Shown here: positions 1 to 9,800 of the stretch, in pieces
Numbering within the stretch: position 1 is the stretch's first letter
Layout: every line of letters starts with the position of its first letter
DNA from: Porphyrobacter sp.
Lineage (GTDB): Bacteria; Pseudomonadota; Alphaproteobacteria; Sphingomonadales; Sphingomonadaceae
Length of the DNA stretch: 64,000 nucleotides
Assembly (NCBI GenBank): GCA_027531395.1
Contig: JAPZRO010000004.1
Location: forward strand, 992,001 to 1,056,000
Reading direction: 5' to 3'
Notes under the pieces: generated by a model
What the model saw: the letters and a program-made list of their open reading frames with translations, nothing else
Database searches by the model: none
Told to the model about the DNA's origin: nothing
Made by a program: the position numbers and the translations under genes

Positions 1-2
1 TT

Positions 3-218
3 GTCGGCAAGGATCACCTGCGGCTGGTCGCAAGCGGCAATGACGGCAAAAGCTTCAAGGCGATCGCCTTCCGCGCCGCCGAGACCGAGATGGCGCAGAC
101 CCTGCTCCACCGCAGCGCCGGTCGCCGCTTCCACCTCGCAGGCCGGGCGCGGATCGACGACTGGGGCAACCGCCCGGCGGCGGAACTGCAGCTGGAAGAC
201 GCCGCCTTCGCCGATTGA
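3..218 (+). CDS. recJ: RecJ single-stranded-DNA exonuclease, C-terminal fragment (5' end outside window)
   Basis: The open frame enters from the left edge and stops with TGA at 216-218, giving the last 71 residues. They read VGKDHLRLVASGNDGKSFKA, then a block around AFRAAETEMAQTL and a segment ending in LEDAAFAD. This matches the C-terminal OB-fold region of bacterial RecJ, with the characteristic 'KDHLRL' and 'aiaF' elements. RecJ degrades single-stranded DNA 5' to 3' in recombination and mismatch repair. The catalytic DHH domains lie outside the window, so the call rests on this tail alone. Confidence 0.75.
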   Translation, partial: VGKDHLRLVASGNDGKSFKAIAFRAAETEMAQTLLHRSAGRRFHLAGRARIDDWGNRPAAELQLEDAAFAD

Positions 219-311
219 GCGGGGACTTTGACAGCAGGGCGAATTTTTTGCGCAAGTCGGGCTTGACCGACTCCGCCCACCCCCCTAAAGGCGCGCTCTC
301 GCAACGGACGT

Positions 312-386
312 GGCCCCTTCGTCTAGCGGTCAGGACGCGGCCCTTTCACGGCTGAAACACGGGTTCGATTCCCGTAGGGGTCACCA
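312..386 (+). tRNA. tRNA-Glu (anticodon TTC)
   Basis: A full cloverleaf can be folded. The acceptor stem pairs GGCCCCT with AGGGGTC (one G-U pair). The D-arm contains TAGCGGTCAGGA, the anticodon loop CTTTCAC carries TTC, the T-arm contains GGTTCGATTCC, and CCA is encoded at 384-386. A hairpin with a T-run follows at 409-443. Confidence 0.97.
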
Positions 387-408
387 CTCTTCCGGTTGCG
401 ACACGAAC

Positions 409-443
409 GGGCGGCGGGCTTCGGCTCTGCCGCCCTTTTCGTT
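409..443 (+). terminator. Rho-independent terminator after tRNA-Glu
   Basis: The stem GGGCGGC (409-415) pairs with GCCGCCC (429-435), followed by TTTTCGTTT. It lies 23 bases after the tRNA CCA end. It argues that the next gene, phoR, does not start at the in-frame TTG at 396, which would place its N-terminus across this hairpin. Confidence 0.8.
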
Positions 444-500
444 TGTCCTACCGGTCGTCCCCGCTTTCCAGCCCCTTCGCATGGTTGTAAGGCGACGCCC

Positions 501-1754
501 ATGGGCATGGGCCAGAATTTTCCGGTAGCGGGCATTGCGCTGGCAGCGGTGACCTTCGTGGCGATGATGCTGCTCGGGGTCGATGCAGTGATCGCGCTTT
601 CGGTGCTGCTCGTCTGGATCGGCTCGCTGATGGTGGCCGCCGGGCGGCCGCCCGAGCCGCCCAAACGGGTCGTGCGTCAACGGCTCGATATCGAATCGAT
701 CCGCGACCTGATCGAGAATTTCTCCACCCCGCTGCTGATCACCGATCGCAACACCATCGCGCTCGCCAACCGCGCTGCGCGCACCATGCTGGGGCAACAC
801 CTCGTCGGCCAGGATGCGCGGGTCGCGCTGCGCCAGCCCGAGGCGATATCGCTACTCAACGACAATCGCACCGGCGAGGCAATTGTACGCGGGCTCGTGC
901 GCCGGAAGGACATCTGGCAGATCAACCGGCAGGAAATCGACGACCGGCTGGCGATGCTGGAACTGACGAACCAGACCGCCGAAGCCGACATCAGCCGTGC
1001 CCACACCGATTTCGTCGCCAATGCCAGCCACGAGCTGCGCACGCCGCTTGCCGCGATCCTCGGCTATGTCGAGACGCTGCGCGAGGATGAAGGCAGGGTC
1101 GATACGCCCACCGCGCAGAAATTCCTCGGCATCATCGAGCGCGAAGCCCAGCGGCTGCAGGCGCTGGTGAGCGACCTCATGAGCCTGTCGCGGGTCGAGG
1201 CGGAAAAGCACGATCTGCCCACCGAACGCATCGATCTCGCCGCGCTGGTCGAGCGCGCCGCGCGCGATGCCGCCGGTTCGGGCCGGATCGACCGGATCGT
1301 GCTCGACATCGCTACCCAGCCCTTCGTGCTCGGCGATCTGCACCAGCTCGAACAGGTGGTCCGCAATCTTGTCGACAATGCCCTCAAATACGGGGCGCAC
1401 GACAAGCTGGTGACAGTCGCGCTCGATCTGGCGCCGGGCGATCAGGCGCGCATTGCCGTCACCGACGAAGGCGAAGGCATCGCGCCAGAGCAGATCCCGC
1501 ATCTCACGCGGCGATTCTATCGCACCGATCCGGGCCGCAGCCGCGCTTCGGGCGGCACCGGACTGGGGCTTGCGATCGTGAAGCATATCGTGGAACGCCA
1601 TCGCGGACGCCTCGACATTTCCAGCGAACTGGGCAAAGGCACCCGCGTCGTGGTGCGCATACCCTTGGCGGAGGCCGAGAATCCGGATGTGGCAGAGACG
1701 CAGGAAGAGGAAGGCGGCGCACCGCACGAGGCAGAAACCCAACAACTGTCATAG
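501..1754 (+). CDS. phoR: PhoR-type phosphate-regulon sensor histidine kinase
   Basis: 417 aa. This is the membrane kinase that phosphorylates PhoB when phosphate is scarce and is held off by the Pst transporter with PhoU. Two close N-terminal hydrophobic segments (about residues 8-25 and 28-48) leave no sizeable periplasmic domain, as is usual for PhoR. A PAS-like region follows. Then come the H-box NASHELRTPL with His177, the N-box VVRNLVDNALKYG, and the G boxes VTDEGEGIAPEQIPHL and GGTGLGLAIV. I chose the ATG at 501, preceded by AAGG, over the in-frame TTG at 396 because the tRNA-Glu terminator lies between them. The gene heads the pst-pho locus, and a Pho-box-like sequence overlaps its stop codon. 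Confidence 0.93.
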   Translation: MGMGQNFPVAGIALAAVTFVAMMLLGVDAVIALSVLLVWIGSLMVAAGRPPEPPKRVVRQRLDIESIRDLIENFSTPLLITDRNTIALANRAARTMLGQHLVGQDARVALRQPEAISLLNDNRTGEAIVRGLVRRKDIWQINRQEIDDRLAMLELTNQTAEADISRAHTDFVANASHELRTPLAAILGYVETLREDEGRVDTPTAQKFLGIIEREAQRLQALVSDLMSLSRVEAEKHDLPTERIDLAALVERAARDAAGSGRIDRIVLDIATQPFVLGDLHQLEQVVRNLVDNALKYGAHDKLVTVALDLAPGDQARIAVTDEGEGIAPEQIPHLTRRFYRTDPGRSRASGGTGLGLAIVKHIVERHRGRLDISSELGKGTRVVVRIPLAEAENPDVAETQEEEGGAPHEAETQQLS

Positions 1755-1763
1755 TAGTGTCTT
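1746..1763 (+). promoter_or_regulatory. Candidate Pho box (PhoB site) for pstCAB-phoU, overlapping the phoR stop
   Basis: CTGTCATAGTAGTGTCTT fits the two-repeat PhoB site CTGTCAT-N4-CTGTCAT at 12 of 14 repeat positions (first repeat exact, second 5 of 7). The first repeat contains the last codons and the TAG of phoR. The site sits about 100 bases before pstC, where a PhoB-activated promoter is expected. Confidence 0.65.
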
Positions 1764-1866
1764 ATTTCTTCAACATGCGCCCGCCATGGCATAAGGGCGC
1801 GGCCCTTCGATTCACTCCGGTCAGCCGATTCACGCGTGCCTCCTGCGGGGAAAACAGGTTCATTCA

Positions 1867-3252
1867 ATGTCGCCGATCACGCTCATCCTGATTGCCATCG
1901 GGCTCGGCCTTGCCGGATGGCTGGCGGGCCGCGCAAAGGCGTGGAGCTTCCAGAACCCCGACCCGGCGCTGCGCCCCAAATCGCGCCCGGTCTATCATGC
2001 GTGGTATGTCGCGCTGTGGGTGGTGCTGCCGGTGCTGGCCTTCGTGGCTCTGTGGTCGGCCATTGCGCCGCAGCTGGTGACGCAGGCGGTGCTCGCCTCG
2101 CCCGCCGCAGGCGAGCTGCCCGCCTTCGGGTTCGAGCGCGATGCCTTCATCGGCGAGGCCCGCGCCGTGGCGCTCGGCAATTCCCCGGGCGTCTTCAACG
2201 ACGAGGCCGAAGCCTTGATCGAGCCCTTCCGCGAGGCGTTCCTGCGCTACAACATCATCGGCATTGCCGTGACGGTGCTTATCGCGCTGGCCGCCGGCGG
2301 GTTTGCCTTCCTCAGGCTGCGTCCCGATTTCAGCGCCCGCACCCGGGTCGAGCGCACCGTGATGGCGATCCTGCTGCTCGCCTCGCTGGTGGCGATCCTC
2401 ACCACCTTCGGCATCTTCGCTAGCCTCGTGTTCGAGACAGTGCGGTTCTTCGGCATGGTCTCGCCGGTCGATTTCCTGCTCGGCACCAAGTGGGGGCCGG
2501 ACACCATGGTCAGCCCCGAGGCGGTCGATCCGACCCGCTACGGCGCGGTGCCGCTGTTCTGGGGCACGATCTTCATCGGCGCGATCATCGCCATGATCGT
2601 GGCGATCCCGCTCGGGCTGATGAGCGCGATCTACCTCACCCAATATGCCGACCCGCGCGTGCGCACCTGGGTCAAGCCGCTGCTCGAGATTCTCGCGGGC
2701 GTGCCGACGGTGGTTTACGGCTATTTTGCCGCGCTGACGGTGGCGCCGCTGATCCGCGATGCCGCGGTGGCGATCGGCATCACCAGCGCCTCGACCGAGA
2801 GCGCGCTTGCGGCCGGTGTGGTGATGGGGGTGATGATCATTCCCTTCGTCTCCTCGATGGCGGACGATTCGATGGCCGCTGTGCCCAACGCGATGCGTGA
2901 CGGCAGCCTAGCGATGGGCGCAACCAAATCGGAGACGATCCGCCGCGTGCTGTTCCCCGCCGCTCTGCCCGGGATCGTAGCCGGGATCATGCTCGCGGTC
3001 AGCCGCGCGATCGGCGAGACCATGATCGTGGTGATGGCCGCCTCGCCTGCGGCAAATCTCACCGCCAATCCGCTCGAACCGATGTCGACCGTGACAGTGC
3101 AGATCGTCAAGCTGCTGACCGGCGAACAGAGCACCGATCACCCGGCCACACTCAGCGCCTTCGCGCTGGGCTTCGTCCTGTTCATGGTGACACTGGCGCT
3201 CAACTTCATCGCGCTGCGCGTCGTCAAGCGCTTCCGTGAGGCCTATGAATGA
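1867..3252 (+). CDS. pstC: PstC, phosphate ABC transporter permease
   Basis: 461 aa inner-membrane permease. With PstA it forms the channel of the high-affinity phosphate importer PstSCAB. The first ~180 residues are an extra hydrophobic and loop region, as in the long alphaproteobacterial PstC form. The C-terminal half is a MetI-like permease domain with GTIFIGAIIAMIVAIPLG and the loop that contacts the ATPase (around GATKSETIRRVLFPAALPG). Its ATGA end overlaps the pstA start by 4 bases, so the genes are co-transcribed and probably translationally coupled. No pstS lies beside it, so the binding protein must be encoded elsewhere. Confidence 0.95.
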   Translation: MSPITLILIAIGLGLAGWLAGRAKAWSFQNPDPALRPKSRPVYHAWYVALWVVLPVLAFVALWSAIAPQLVTQAVLASPAAGELPAFGFERDAFIGEARAVALGNSPGVFNDEAEALIEPFREAFLRYNIIGIAVTVLIALAAGGFAFLRLRPDFSARTRVERTVMAILLLASLVAILTTFGIFASLVFETVRFFGMVSPVDFLLGTKWGPDTMVSPEAVDPTRYGAVPLFWGTIFIGAIIAMIVAIPLGLMSAIYLTQYADPRVRTWVKPLLEILAGVPTVVYGYFAALTVAPLIRDAAVAIGITSASTESALAAGVVMGVMIIPFVSSMADDSMAAVPNAMRDGSLAMGATKSETIRRVLFPAALPGIVAGIMLAVSRAIGETMIVVMAASPAANLTANPLEPMSTVTVQIVKLLTGEQSTDHPATLSAFALGFVLFMVTLALNFIALRVVKRFREAYE

Positions 3253-4520
3253 GTAGTCCTGCTCCCTCAGACGCCGAGAAGCTCGGCCCGACCCGCACGC
3301 CGGCCTTCGAGAAGCGGCTCGCCCAGCGTTACCGCTCGGAGCGCAATTTCCGCCTGCTCGGGCTGTCGGCCGTGGTGTTCTCGGTGGCCGTGCTGGTGTT
3401 CCTGCTTGGCAACATGCTGATCAACGGGATCGGCGGCTTCCAGCGTGCCGAACTGGCCGTCACCATCGACTTTGCCGAAAGCGGCGTGACGGGCGATGCC
3501 GTGTCGCTGACCGCGCCGAGCGCCATACAGACGCTGGAGATGCAGGGCCTGCCCGATGTGGTGAGCTTCTACGCCGAGCGCGAACTGGGCGCGGATGCAG
3601 CCGCCGAGCTGTCGCCCGATGCGTGGCGCGACGTGGCCGCCGCGCTCTCGGCTGACCCCTCGATGATCACCCGGACGGAAACCTTCATGCTGCCCGCCTC
3701 CTCGGGCCTCGCTGCCGGGCTCGAAGGTGAAGGCTCGCCCGAGCTGCAGGCGCTCGCGGACCGTCTGGAGAAGGACGGAAAGCTCGCCAAGAACTGGGAT
3801 TGGGGCTTCCTCGCCCGCTCCGACGCGACCAGCCCGCAGGCGGTCGGCATCTGGGGGGCGCTGAAGGGCTCGATCCTGACGATGCTGGTGACGCTGGTGC
3901 TGGCCTTCCCGATCGGGGTGCTCTCCGCGCTCTACCTCGAGGAATATGCCCCGCGGAACCGCTGGACCGATCTGATCGAGGTGTCGATCAACAACCTAGC
4001 GGCCGTACCTTCGATCATCTTCGGTCTGCTGGGCCTTGCGGTGTTCCTGACGCTGTTTCCCAACCTGCGCTCGGCCCCGCTGATCGGCGGGATGACGCTG
4101 GCGCTGATGACCATGCCGGTGATCGTCATTTCCGGGCGCAACGCGATCAAGGCGGTGCCGCCCTCGATCCGCGACGGGGCGCTGGCTGTGGGCGCCTCGC
4201 CGGTGCAGGTGGTGTTCCACCACGTCCTGCCGCTCGCGCTTCCGGGGATGCTCACCGGCACCATTATCGGCATGGCCCGCGCTTTGGGCGAAACCGCGCC
4301 GCTGCTCTTGATCGGGATGCGCGCCTTCGTCGCCACCCCGCCCGACGGCTTCACCTCGCCCGCCACGGTACTGCCGATGCAGATCTTCCTGTGGTCGGAC
4401 GAGATCGACCGCGGCTTTGTCGAGCGCACCTCTGCCGCTATCATCGTGCTGCTGGTGTTCCTGCTCGCCATGAACGGCCTTGCCATCTACCTTCGCAACA
4501 AGTTCGAGAAACGCTGGTGA
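3249..4520 (+). CDS. pstA: PstA, phosphate ABC transporter permease
   Basis: 423 aa, the second permease of the Pst importer. An N-terminal section with one membrane segment (about residues 35-57) and a ~110-residue soluble stretch resembles the DUF3333 extension of alphaproteobacterial PstA. The MetI-like domain follows, starting near [20 protein letters not shown], with the ATPase-coupling loop [20 protein letters not shown]. The start overlaps the pstC stop (ATGA) and the end overlaps the pstB start (GTGA), a fully compact operon. Confidence 0.95.
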   Translation: MSSPAPSDAEKLGPTRTPAFEKRLAQRYRSERNFRLLGLSAVVFSVAVLVFLLGNMLINGIGGFQRAELAVTIDFAESGVTGDAVSLTAPSAIQTLEMQGLPDVVSFYAERELGADAAAELSPDAWRDVAAALSADPSMITRTETFMLPASSGLAAGLEGEGSPELQALADRLEKDGKLAKNWDWGFLARSDATSPQAVGIWGALKGSILTMLVTLVLAFPIGVLSALYLEEYAPRNRWTDLIEVSINNLAAVPSIIFGLLGLAVFLTLFPNLRSAPLIGGMTLALMTMPVIVISGRNAIKAVPPSIRDGALAVGASPVQVVFHHVLPLALPGMLTGTIIGMARALGETAPLLLIGMRAFVATPPDGFTSPATVLPMQIFLWSDEIDRGFVERTSAAIIVLLVFLLAMNGLAIYLRNKFEKRW

Positions 4521-5305
4521 CTGTCATCCATCCCAATATGCAGGACGAAAACGCGAAGATTCGCGCGCGTGACGTCTCGGTCTTCTACGGCGACAAGAAG
4601 GCGATCGACGATGTCTCGATCGACATCTCGCCCGATTACGTCACGGCGTTCATCGGCCCCTCGGGCTGCGGCAAGTCGACCTTCCTGCGGTGCTTCAACC
4701 GCATGAATGACACGATCCCCGCTGCCCGCGTCACGGGTCTGATCGAACTGGAAGGCGAAGACATCCACGGCGACCGGATGGACGTTGTCCAGCTGCGCGC
4801 CCGGGTCGGCATGGTGTTCCAGAAGCCCAACCCCTTCCCCAAGTCGATCTACGAGAACATCGCCTACGGCCCCAAGATCCACGGTCTGGCCGAGAAGAAG
4901 GCCGATCTCGACATCGTGGTCGAACGCTCGCTGACCCGCGCCGGGCTGTGGGAAGAGGTCAAGGACCGGCTCGATGATTCGGGCACCGCGCTCTCCGGCG
5001 GCCAGCAGCAGCGCCTGTGCATCGCCCGCGCGATCGCAGTCGATCCCGAGGTGATCCTGATGGACGAGCCGGCCTCCGCACTCGATCCGATCGCCACCGC
5101 CAAGATCGAGGAACTGATCGACGAGCTTTCAGGCCGCTACGCCATCGTCATCGTCACCCACTCGATGCAGCAGGCCGCCCGTGTCAGCCAGCGCACTGCC
5201 TTCTTCCATCTTGGCAAGATGGTGGAGTATGGTCCCACATCCGAAATCTTCACCAATCCGATCGAGGAGCGGACGAAGGACTACATTACAGGAAGGTACG
5301 GCTGA
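4517..5305 (+). CDS. pstB: PstB, phosphate ABC transporter ATP-binding protein
   Basis: 262 aa ATPase that powers phosphate import. Walker A is GPSGCGKST, the Q-loop lies in [10 protein letters not shown] (diagnostic for PstB), the signature is LSGGQQQR, Walker B is [13 protein letters not shown], and the switch histidine is in VTHSMQQA. The GTG at 4517 overlaps the pstA stop in the pattern GTGA, like the other junctions in this operon, so I prefer it. An ATG at 4538 would give a protein 7 residues shorter. The open frame extends much further upstream, but that part is a shadow of pstA. Confidence 0.95.
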   Translation: MTVIHPNMQDENAKIRARDVSVFYGDKKAIDDVSIDISPDYVTAFIGPSGCGKSTFLRCFNRMNDTIPAARVTGLIELEGEDIHGDRMDVVQLRARVGMVFQKPNPFPKSIYENIAYGPKIHGLAEKKADLDIVVERSLTRAGLWEEVKDRLDDSGTALSGGQQQRLCIARAIAVDPEVILMDEPASALDPIATAKIEELIDELSGRYAIVIVTHSMQQAARVSQRTAFFHLGKMVEYGPTSEIFTNPIEERTKDYITGRYG

Positions 5306-5973
5306 TGGCCGAGCACACCGTCAAGGCATTCGATGAGGACATCACCCGGCTGCGCGGGCTGATCGCCGAAATGGGCGGCCTTGCCGAAGTCGCGATCCAG
5401 GAAGCGCTCGACGCGCTGGTGCGGGGCGACGAGGAACTGGCCGAAAAGGTGGTCGCCCGCGACAAGCGGATCGACGCGCTCGAGACCGAGGTCGACAAGC
5501 TCGCGGTGCGGATCATCGCCCTGCGCGCCCCGATGGCCGACGACCTGCGCGAGGTTATCGCCGCTCTCAAGATCGGCGGCGTGCTCGAACGCATCGGCGA
5601 CTATTCCAAGAACATCGCCAAGCGGGTCGGCATGATCGAAGGGCGGGCGCGGTTCGAACCGCTGACGCTGCTGCCGACGATGGGCGAGCTGGCGGGCGAG
5701 ATGGTGCACGACGTGCTCACCGCCTATGCCGCGCGCGATCCCGAACTCGCCCGCGAGGTGATCGCCACCGACGCCAAGGTCGATGCCTTCTACAACAGCA
5801 TTTTCCGCAATCTTGTGAGCTATATGGTCGAGAATCCTTCGACCATCTCCAGCGCTGCGCAATTGCTGTTCGTGGCCCGCAACATCGAACGCATCGGTGA
5901 CCATGCGACCAACGTGGCCGAGATGGTGCACTTCGCCGCCACCGGCGCCTACCCGCCCGAAGGCGACCGCTGA
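5305..5973 (+). CDS. phoU: PhoU, phosphate-signalling negative regulator
   Basis: 222 aa, made of two PhoU repeats forming three-helix bundles. The acidic metal-binding motifs are visible in both halves: VLERIGDYSKNIAKRV in the first and NIERIGDHATNVAEMV in the second. PhoU links Pst transport activity to PhoR and keeps the regulon off when phosphate is plentiful. The ATG shares one base with the pstB stop (TGATG). Confidence 0.95.
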   Translation: MAEHTVKAFDEDITRLRGLIAEMGGLAEVAIQEALDALVRGDEELAEKVVARDKRIDALETEVDKLAVRIIALRAPMADDLREVIAALKIGGVLERIGDYSKNIAKRVGMIEGRARFEPLTLLPTMGELAGEMVHDVLTAYAARDPELAREVIATDAKVDAFYNSIFRNLVSYMVENPSTISSAAQLLFVARNIERIGDHATNVAEMVHFAATGAYPPEGDR

Positions 5974-6021
5974 GCAGCATGCACCCCTGAACGCCGGGGT
6001 GTGGAAAAGTCTTGTGTGACG

Positions 6022-6039
6022 GTTTCATCAAACTGTCGC
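6022..6039 (+). promoter_or_regulatory. Weak Pho-box-like sequence upstream of phoB
   Basis: GTTTCATCAAACTGTCGC matches CTGTCAT-N4-CTGTCAT at 10 of 14 repeat positions. It lies 63 bases before the phoB ATG in the only sizeable gap of the pst-phoU-phoB run, so PhoB could regulate itself here. The match is weak and could be chance. Confidence 0.35.
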
Positions 6040-6066
6040 TCAAGTGACACATAGGGCGCAGGCAAC

Positions 6067-6086
6067 GCCCGCATTGGCGGGCTTTT
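6067..6086 (+). terminator. Terminator-like hairpin in the phoB leader
   Basis: GCCCGC-ATTG-GCGGGC followed by TTTT, ending one base before the Shine-Dalgarno GGAGG of phoB. It could end part of the phoU transcript or attenuate phoB expression. The short T-run makes strong termination doubtful. A second hairpin at 5982-6001 (CACCCC with GGGGTG) has no T-run. Confidence 0.4.
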
Positions 6087-6101
6087 GGAGGCATCTTCTG
6101 C

Positions 6102-6791
6102 ATGTCCGCTGCAAAGCTTCTGCTCGTCGAAGACGATCCGGCCCTGTCCGAGCTGCTCGAATACCGTTTCCAGAACGAAGGCTACAACGTGCGCTGCACC
6201 GGCGACGGTGACGAGGCGCTGGTGCTGGCGGCAGAGGATGTGCCCGATCTGATCATCCTCGACTGGATGATCGAGGGCACCAGCGGGATCGAAGTGTGCC
6301 GCCGCCTGCGCCGCGACAAGGGCACGGCCCATGTGCCGATCATCATGCTCACCGCCCGCGAGGCCGAGGATGATCGCGTGCGCGGTCTGGAAACCGGTGC
6401 GGACGATTACCTCACCAAGCCCTTTTCCCCGCGCGAGTTGCTCGCCCGCGTGGCAGCCGTGATGCGCCGCATCCGTCCGGCGCTGGCCGGCGAGACGATC
6501 GAGGTCGGCGATATCCGGCTCGATCCGGTGGCGCACAAGGTGCAGCGCCGTGGCCGCGCGCTCCAGCTGGGGCCGACCGAATACCGCCTGCTCAAGTTCT
6601 TCATGGAGAGCCCGGGGCGGGTGTTCAGCCGCGGCCAGCTGCTCGACGGGGTGTGGGGCACCGGCTCCGACATCGAGCTGCGCACGGTCGATGTCCATAT
6701 CCGCCGGCTGCGCAAGGCGATCGGGATCGACGGTGCGAAGGACCCGATCCGCACGGTGCGCTCGGCGGGATATGCGCTCGAAGCGAGCTGA
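6102..6791 (+). CDS. phoB: PhoB, phosphate-regulon response regulator
   Basis: 229 aa. The receiver domain (about 1-120) has the acidic pair in LVEDDP, the phosphoacceptor Asp54 in LIILDWMI and Lys107 in DDYLTKPF. The C-terminal OmpR-type winged helix (about 130-229) contains GPTEYRLLKFFMESPGRVFSR and the recognition-helix region VDVHIRRLRKAIG. PhoB-P binds Pho boxes and activates pst and other genes. GGAGG lies 12 bases before the ATG. It is the last gene of the pho locus and ends 16 bases from the convergent dnaE2 stop. Confidence 0.95.
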   Translation: MSAAKLLLVEDDPALSELLEYRFQNEGYNVRCTGDGDEALVLAAEDVPDLIILDWMIEGTSGIEVCRRLRRDKGTAHVPIIMLTAREAEDDRVRGLETGADDYLTKPFSPRELLARVAAVMRRIRPALAGETIEVGDIRLDPVAHKVQRRGRALQLGPTEYRLLKFFMESPGRVFSRGQLLDGVWGTGSDIELRTVDVHIRRLRKAIGIDGAKDPIRTVRSAGYALEAS

Positions 6792-6807
6792 GGATCGCCG
6801 CGCAAGT

Positions 6808-9800
6808 CTAATGAAAATCGCGTGATTTCGGGATGATCCGGACGTCGCGCGGATGACTGCCCGGCCCGCGCTCGGGCATCGGACGGTTCACCTCGTCGGC
6901 GCGGGCAAGCGGCGCGTCGAGCAGATCGTCGGACAGAGCGTGGAGCGCAGGGGTGGCGTCGGTCAGGTGCGCGGCGATCACATGGATCACCTCGTCATCA
7001 TACTCGACCCGTCCGCGCACCTCCATCAGCCGCGCGCCCATCACCACCTTGCGCTGCTTCTCCTTGAGGTCGGGCCAGACGACGAGGTTGACCACCCCGG
7101 TCTCGTCCTCGAGCGTGATGAAGGTCACCCCCTTGGCAGAGCCCGGCCGCTGGCGGATCAGCACCACGCCCGCGACCTGCACCATCGAACGGAACTTGCG
7201 GGCCCGCAGATCGGCCGCACGCACGAAGCCGCGTGCTGCGAGCGCGGGGCGCAGGAAGGCCATAGGATGCGCCTTCAGGCTGAAGCGGGTGGTCTGGTAA
7301 TCGGCCACCACCTCCTCCGATAGCGGCATGGCGGGCAGCGCGATCGCGCGCCGCTCGCTCCCCTCCTCGCGCACACCCATCGCACGGAACAGCGGCAGAT
7401 CGGGCGCGGCGATGAGGCTCCGCGCATCCCACAGGGCCTGCCTGCGGGTGAGGCCCAGCGAGATGAAGGCATCGGCGCTGGCGAGCCGCTCGATATGTGA
7501 CGGCGAGAGGCCCGCCCGCGCGCGCAGATCGGCGATGTCGCGGTAAGCGCCCCCTGCCTCGCGCTCTGCCACCAGCATGGCGGCGACGTGTTCGGGCAGG
7601 CCGTCGATCTGGCGCAGGCCAAGGCGCAGGGCTTCTCCTTCCAGCGTGCAGTCCCACTGGCTGTGGTTCACATCCACCGGCAGCACCCGCACCCCGTGCT
7701 CGGCCGCATCGCGCACGATCTGGGCCGGGGCGTAGAAGCCCATCGGCTGCGAATTGAGCAGCGCGCAGGCGAAGGCGGCCGGGTAGTGGCACTTGAGCCA
7801 ACTCGACACATAGACCAGCTGCGCAAAGCTCGCCGCGTGGCTCTCCGGGAAGCCATATTCGCCGAAGCCCCGGATCTGGTTGAAGCACCTTTGCGCAAAG
7901 TCGCGGTCGTATCCGCGCGCGACCATGCGTTCGACCATCATGTCCTGCAGCTCGTCCACCATGCCGCGGCTGCGGAAGGTCGCCATCGCCTTGCGCAACC
8001 GGTTGGCTTCGAGGCTGGAGAACTTCGCCGCGTCGAGCGCTATCTTCATAGCCTGTTCCTGGAAGATCGGCACGCCGAGCGTGCGGCCGAGGATGCTGGT
8101 GAGCTCGTCCGGTGGGCCGTGTTCGGGCGAAGGCGCAGGGATCTGCACGGGTTCCGCCCCGCGGCGGCGCTTGAGATAGGGGTGCACCATGTCGCCCTGG
8201 ATCGGGCCGGGGCGCACGATCGCGACCTGGATGACGAGATCGTAGAACTCGCGCGGGCGCAGGCGCGGCAGCATGTTCATCTGCGCGCGGCTCTCGACCT
8301 GGAACACGCCGAGCGAATCGCCCTTGCGCAGCATGGCGTAGGTCTCCGGGTCCTCGCGCGGGACGGTGGCGAGCGTCAGGGCGCGGCCGTGATGCGCGGT
8401 CAGCAGATCGAGGCACTTCCTGATGCAGGTCAGCATCCCCAGCGCCAGCACATCAACCTTGAGGATCCCGAGCGCCTCGATGTCGTCCTTGTCCCACTCG
8501 ATGAAGCTGCGCTCCGGCATGGCGCCGTTGCCGATGGGGACCGTGTCGGTCAGCAGCCCTTCGGTGAGGATGAAGCCGCCGACGTGCTGGCCCAGATGAC
8601 GCGGCATCCCGATCATCTGCTCGGTGAGCTTGAGCACGCGCCTCAAGTGCGGATCGGTGATGTCGAGCCCGGTTTCGGCGGCGTGCTTCTCGGAAATCTC
8701 GCGCCCCCACCCGCCCCACACGGTGCGCGCCAGTGCGCCGGTGACGTCCTCGCTGAGGCCCATCGCCTTGCCGACCTCACGGATCGCCATGCGCGGGCGG
8801 TAGTGGATGACGGTGGCGCACAGACCCGCGCGGTGGCGGCCGTATTTGCGGTAGATGTACTGGATCACCTCCTCGCGCCGCTCGTGCTCGAAATCGACGT
8901 CGATATCGGGCGGCTCCTTGCGCTCCTCGGAGATGAAGCGGTCGAACAGCAGCTGGTGCTTGGCTGGATCGACGCTGGTGATGCCGAGCACGTAGCATAC
9001 CGCCGAATTGGCCGCGCTCCCCCGCCCCTGGCACAAAATCGGCGGATCGCACCCCCGCGCGAAATCGACGATGTCCTTGATGGTGAGGAAGTAGCGCGCG
9101 AGATCGAGCTTGGCGATCAGCGCCAACTCGCGCTCCAGCGTGGCGCGGACAGTGTCGGGCACGCCGTCAGGATAGCGCCGCGCAGCCCCCGCCCAGACTT
9201 CGGCCTCCAGAAAGGCCTGCGGGGTCTGGCCGTCGGGGTAGATTTCCTCGGGGTATTCGTAGCGCAGCTCGTCGAGGCTGAAATCGCAAGCGTCCGCCAC
9301 CGCGCGCGCAGCGGCAATCGCATGGGGCCAGCGGGCGAACAGGCGCTGCATCTCGGCGGGCGATTTCAGGTGCCGTTCGGCATTGGGGTGGAGCCGGTGC
9401 CCGGCCGCCGCGACGGTGGTCTTGTGCCGGATAGCGGTCATCACGTCCTGCAGCGCGCGGCGCTCGGGGGCGTGATAGTGGACGTCATTGGTGGCGAGCA
9501 GAGCAAGGCCGTTGGCGCGGGCGAGTTCGTCCAAGCGCTCGATCCGGGCGATATCGTCGCCGCGGTAGAGATAGCTGGCGGCGATATGGCGCAAGGTCGG
9601 CAGCTGGCGGACGAGGTGGGGGAGGAGGTCGGGGAAAGGGGCGGTACGTTCCATACTTCCGCCGCCCCGGACCTGATCCGGGGCCCCGCTCTCTTGCGAA
9701 CCCGTATCGGAAGGCAGCGGGGTCCCGGCTCGGGGGCCGGGACGGGGGAAGGCCACGACATTGCTCGGCACCTTCACCGTGAACGCCGTCTCCAGATCAT

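Noticed and set aside
396..500. N-terminal extension of phoR from a TTG at 396
   Set aside because: It would run through the tRNA-Glu terminator hairpin, and the extra residues have no membrane or family character.
3800..4516. Long N-terminal extension of pstB
   Set aside because: It lies wholly inside pstA in another frame; the GTGA overlap at 4517 fits the operon pattern.
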